DNA of 64,000 nt. Origin: Aquirufa lenticrescens. GTDB taxonomy: Bacteria > Bacteroidota > Bacteroidia > Cytophagales > Spirosomataceae. The notes beneath the pieces are model-generated. The model saw only the letters and a program-made list of their open reading frames with translations. It ran no database searches and was not told the DNA's origin. The number at the start of each line of letters is the position of its first letter. The stretch's first letter is position 1. The translations under genes were made by a program, and so were the position numbers. Below are positions 63,949 through 64,000 of the stretch, in pieces. The stretch is taken from the NCBI RefSeq assembly GCF_019916085.1, contig NZ_CP049834.1, positions 775,501 to 839,500 of the forward strand. Reading direction: 5' to 3'.

Positions 63949-64000
63949 TTACGTAACGGCGAATTTTTTAGCTAAACCCAAAGATACGGGTAATAAGGCT
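63949..64000 (-). CDS. C-terminal end of an upstream Ebo gene, probably eboC (partial)
   Basis: A minus-strand frame is open from the window edge to a TAA at 63949-63951 and shows 16 residues ending LAKKFAVT, with a hydrophobic stretch before them. It ends four bases before the eboD ATG. In Ebo clusters the gene before eboD is eboC, a UbiA-type membrane prenyltransferase, and a hydrophobic C-terminus fits that. The fragment alone cannot prove it. Confidence 0.45.
   Translation of the reverse strand, partial: ALLPVSLGLAKKFAVT

Overview
The window looks like a compact chromosomal segment from a Bacteroidota bacterium, most likely of the order Cytophagales; the genus cannot be fixed from the sequence alone. 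Pointers are a protein with a CHU_C (type IX secretion / gliding) C-terminal domain, a three-subunit Bacteroidota-type succinate dehydrogenase, BT_3928-family and DUF1599 genes next to folP, a helix-hairpin-helix outer-membrane protein, the near absence of Shine-Dalgarno sites, and several upstream boxes fitting the Bacteroidota promoter pattern TTG-N(about 20)-TAnnTTTG. Genes are tightly packed: no gene-free stretch exceeds 300 bases, and there is no rRNA, insertion sequence, prophage or CRISPR array. One tRNA (Gln, anticodon TTG) is present.

Layout. 1-7.5 kb: ribBA (5' end cut off), a prohibitin-like gene, an mlaF-murB-kdsA run (lipid transport, peptidoglycan, Kdo), a helix-hairpin-helix barrel protein and an unknown acidic protein. 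7.5-12 kb: acpP-fabF-rnc, a ROK kinase, a cysteine-cluster protein and tdk. 12-15.5 kb: the sdhCAB operon. 15.6-19.9 kb: a large CHU_C surface protein, a DCC-family protein, fabD and tRNA-Gln. 20-23 kb: a PfkB kinase / AGE epimerase / TIM-barrel sugar operon. 23-34 kb: glmM, a cysteine desulfurase, proS, an aromatic-rich lipoprotein with a FadL-like porin, aroK, BT_3928, DUF1599, folP and a class IV PLP enzyme (possible pabC). 34-43 kb: mogA, tcdA, a glycosyltransferase, trmN6, rnhA, marC, a class V aminotransferase, aroQ, xerD, alanine dehydrogenase, tsaE and an SDR. 43-47 kb: mlaE and an Anbu (proteasome-related) cluster. 47-60 kb: pyrD, ftsK-lolA, purQ, ahcY, murF, a TSUP transporter and leuS. 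60-64 kb: eboF, eboE, eboD and the last codons of a probable eboC.

Most of the window is housekeeping: fatty-acid synthesis, envelope precursors, folate and shikimate steps, tRNA modification and charging, and respiration. The parts that stand out are (i) the Ebo cluster running off the right edge, (ii) a proteasome-like Anbu / transglutaminase / alpha-E cluster without its usual ATP-grasp neighbour, and (iii) two inverted arrays of 7-base repeats, of different sequence, that fill the space between convergent genes at 33.7 kb and 40.4 kb. Other items are four convergent gene pairs whose stop codons interlock, a terminator that overlaps the apparent tdk start, a palindrome over the acpP promoter and TTG starts for glmM, folP and probably tdk. 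All family assignments come from reading the proteins; no database search was run.
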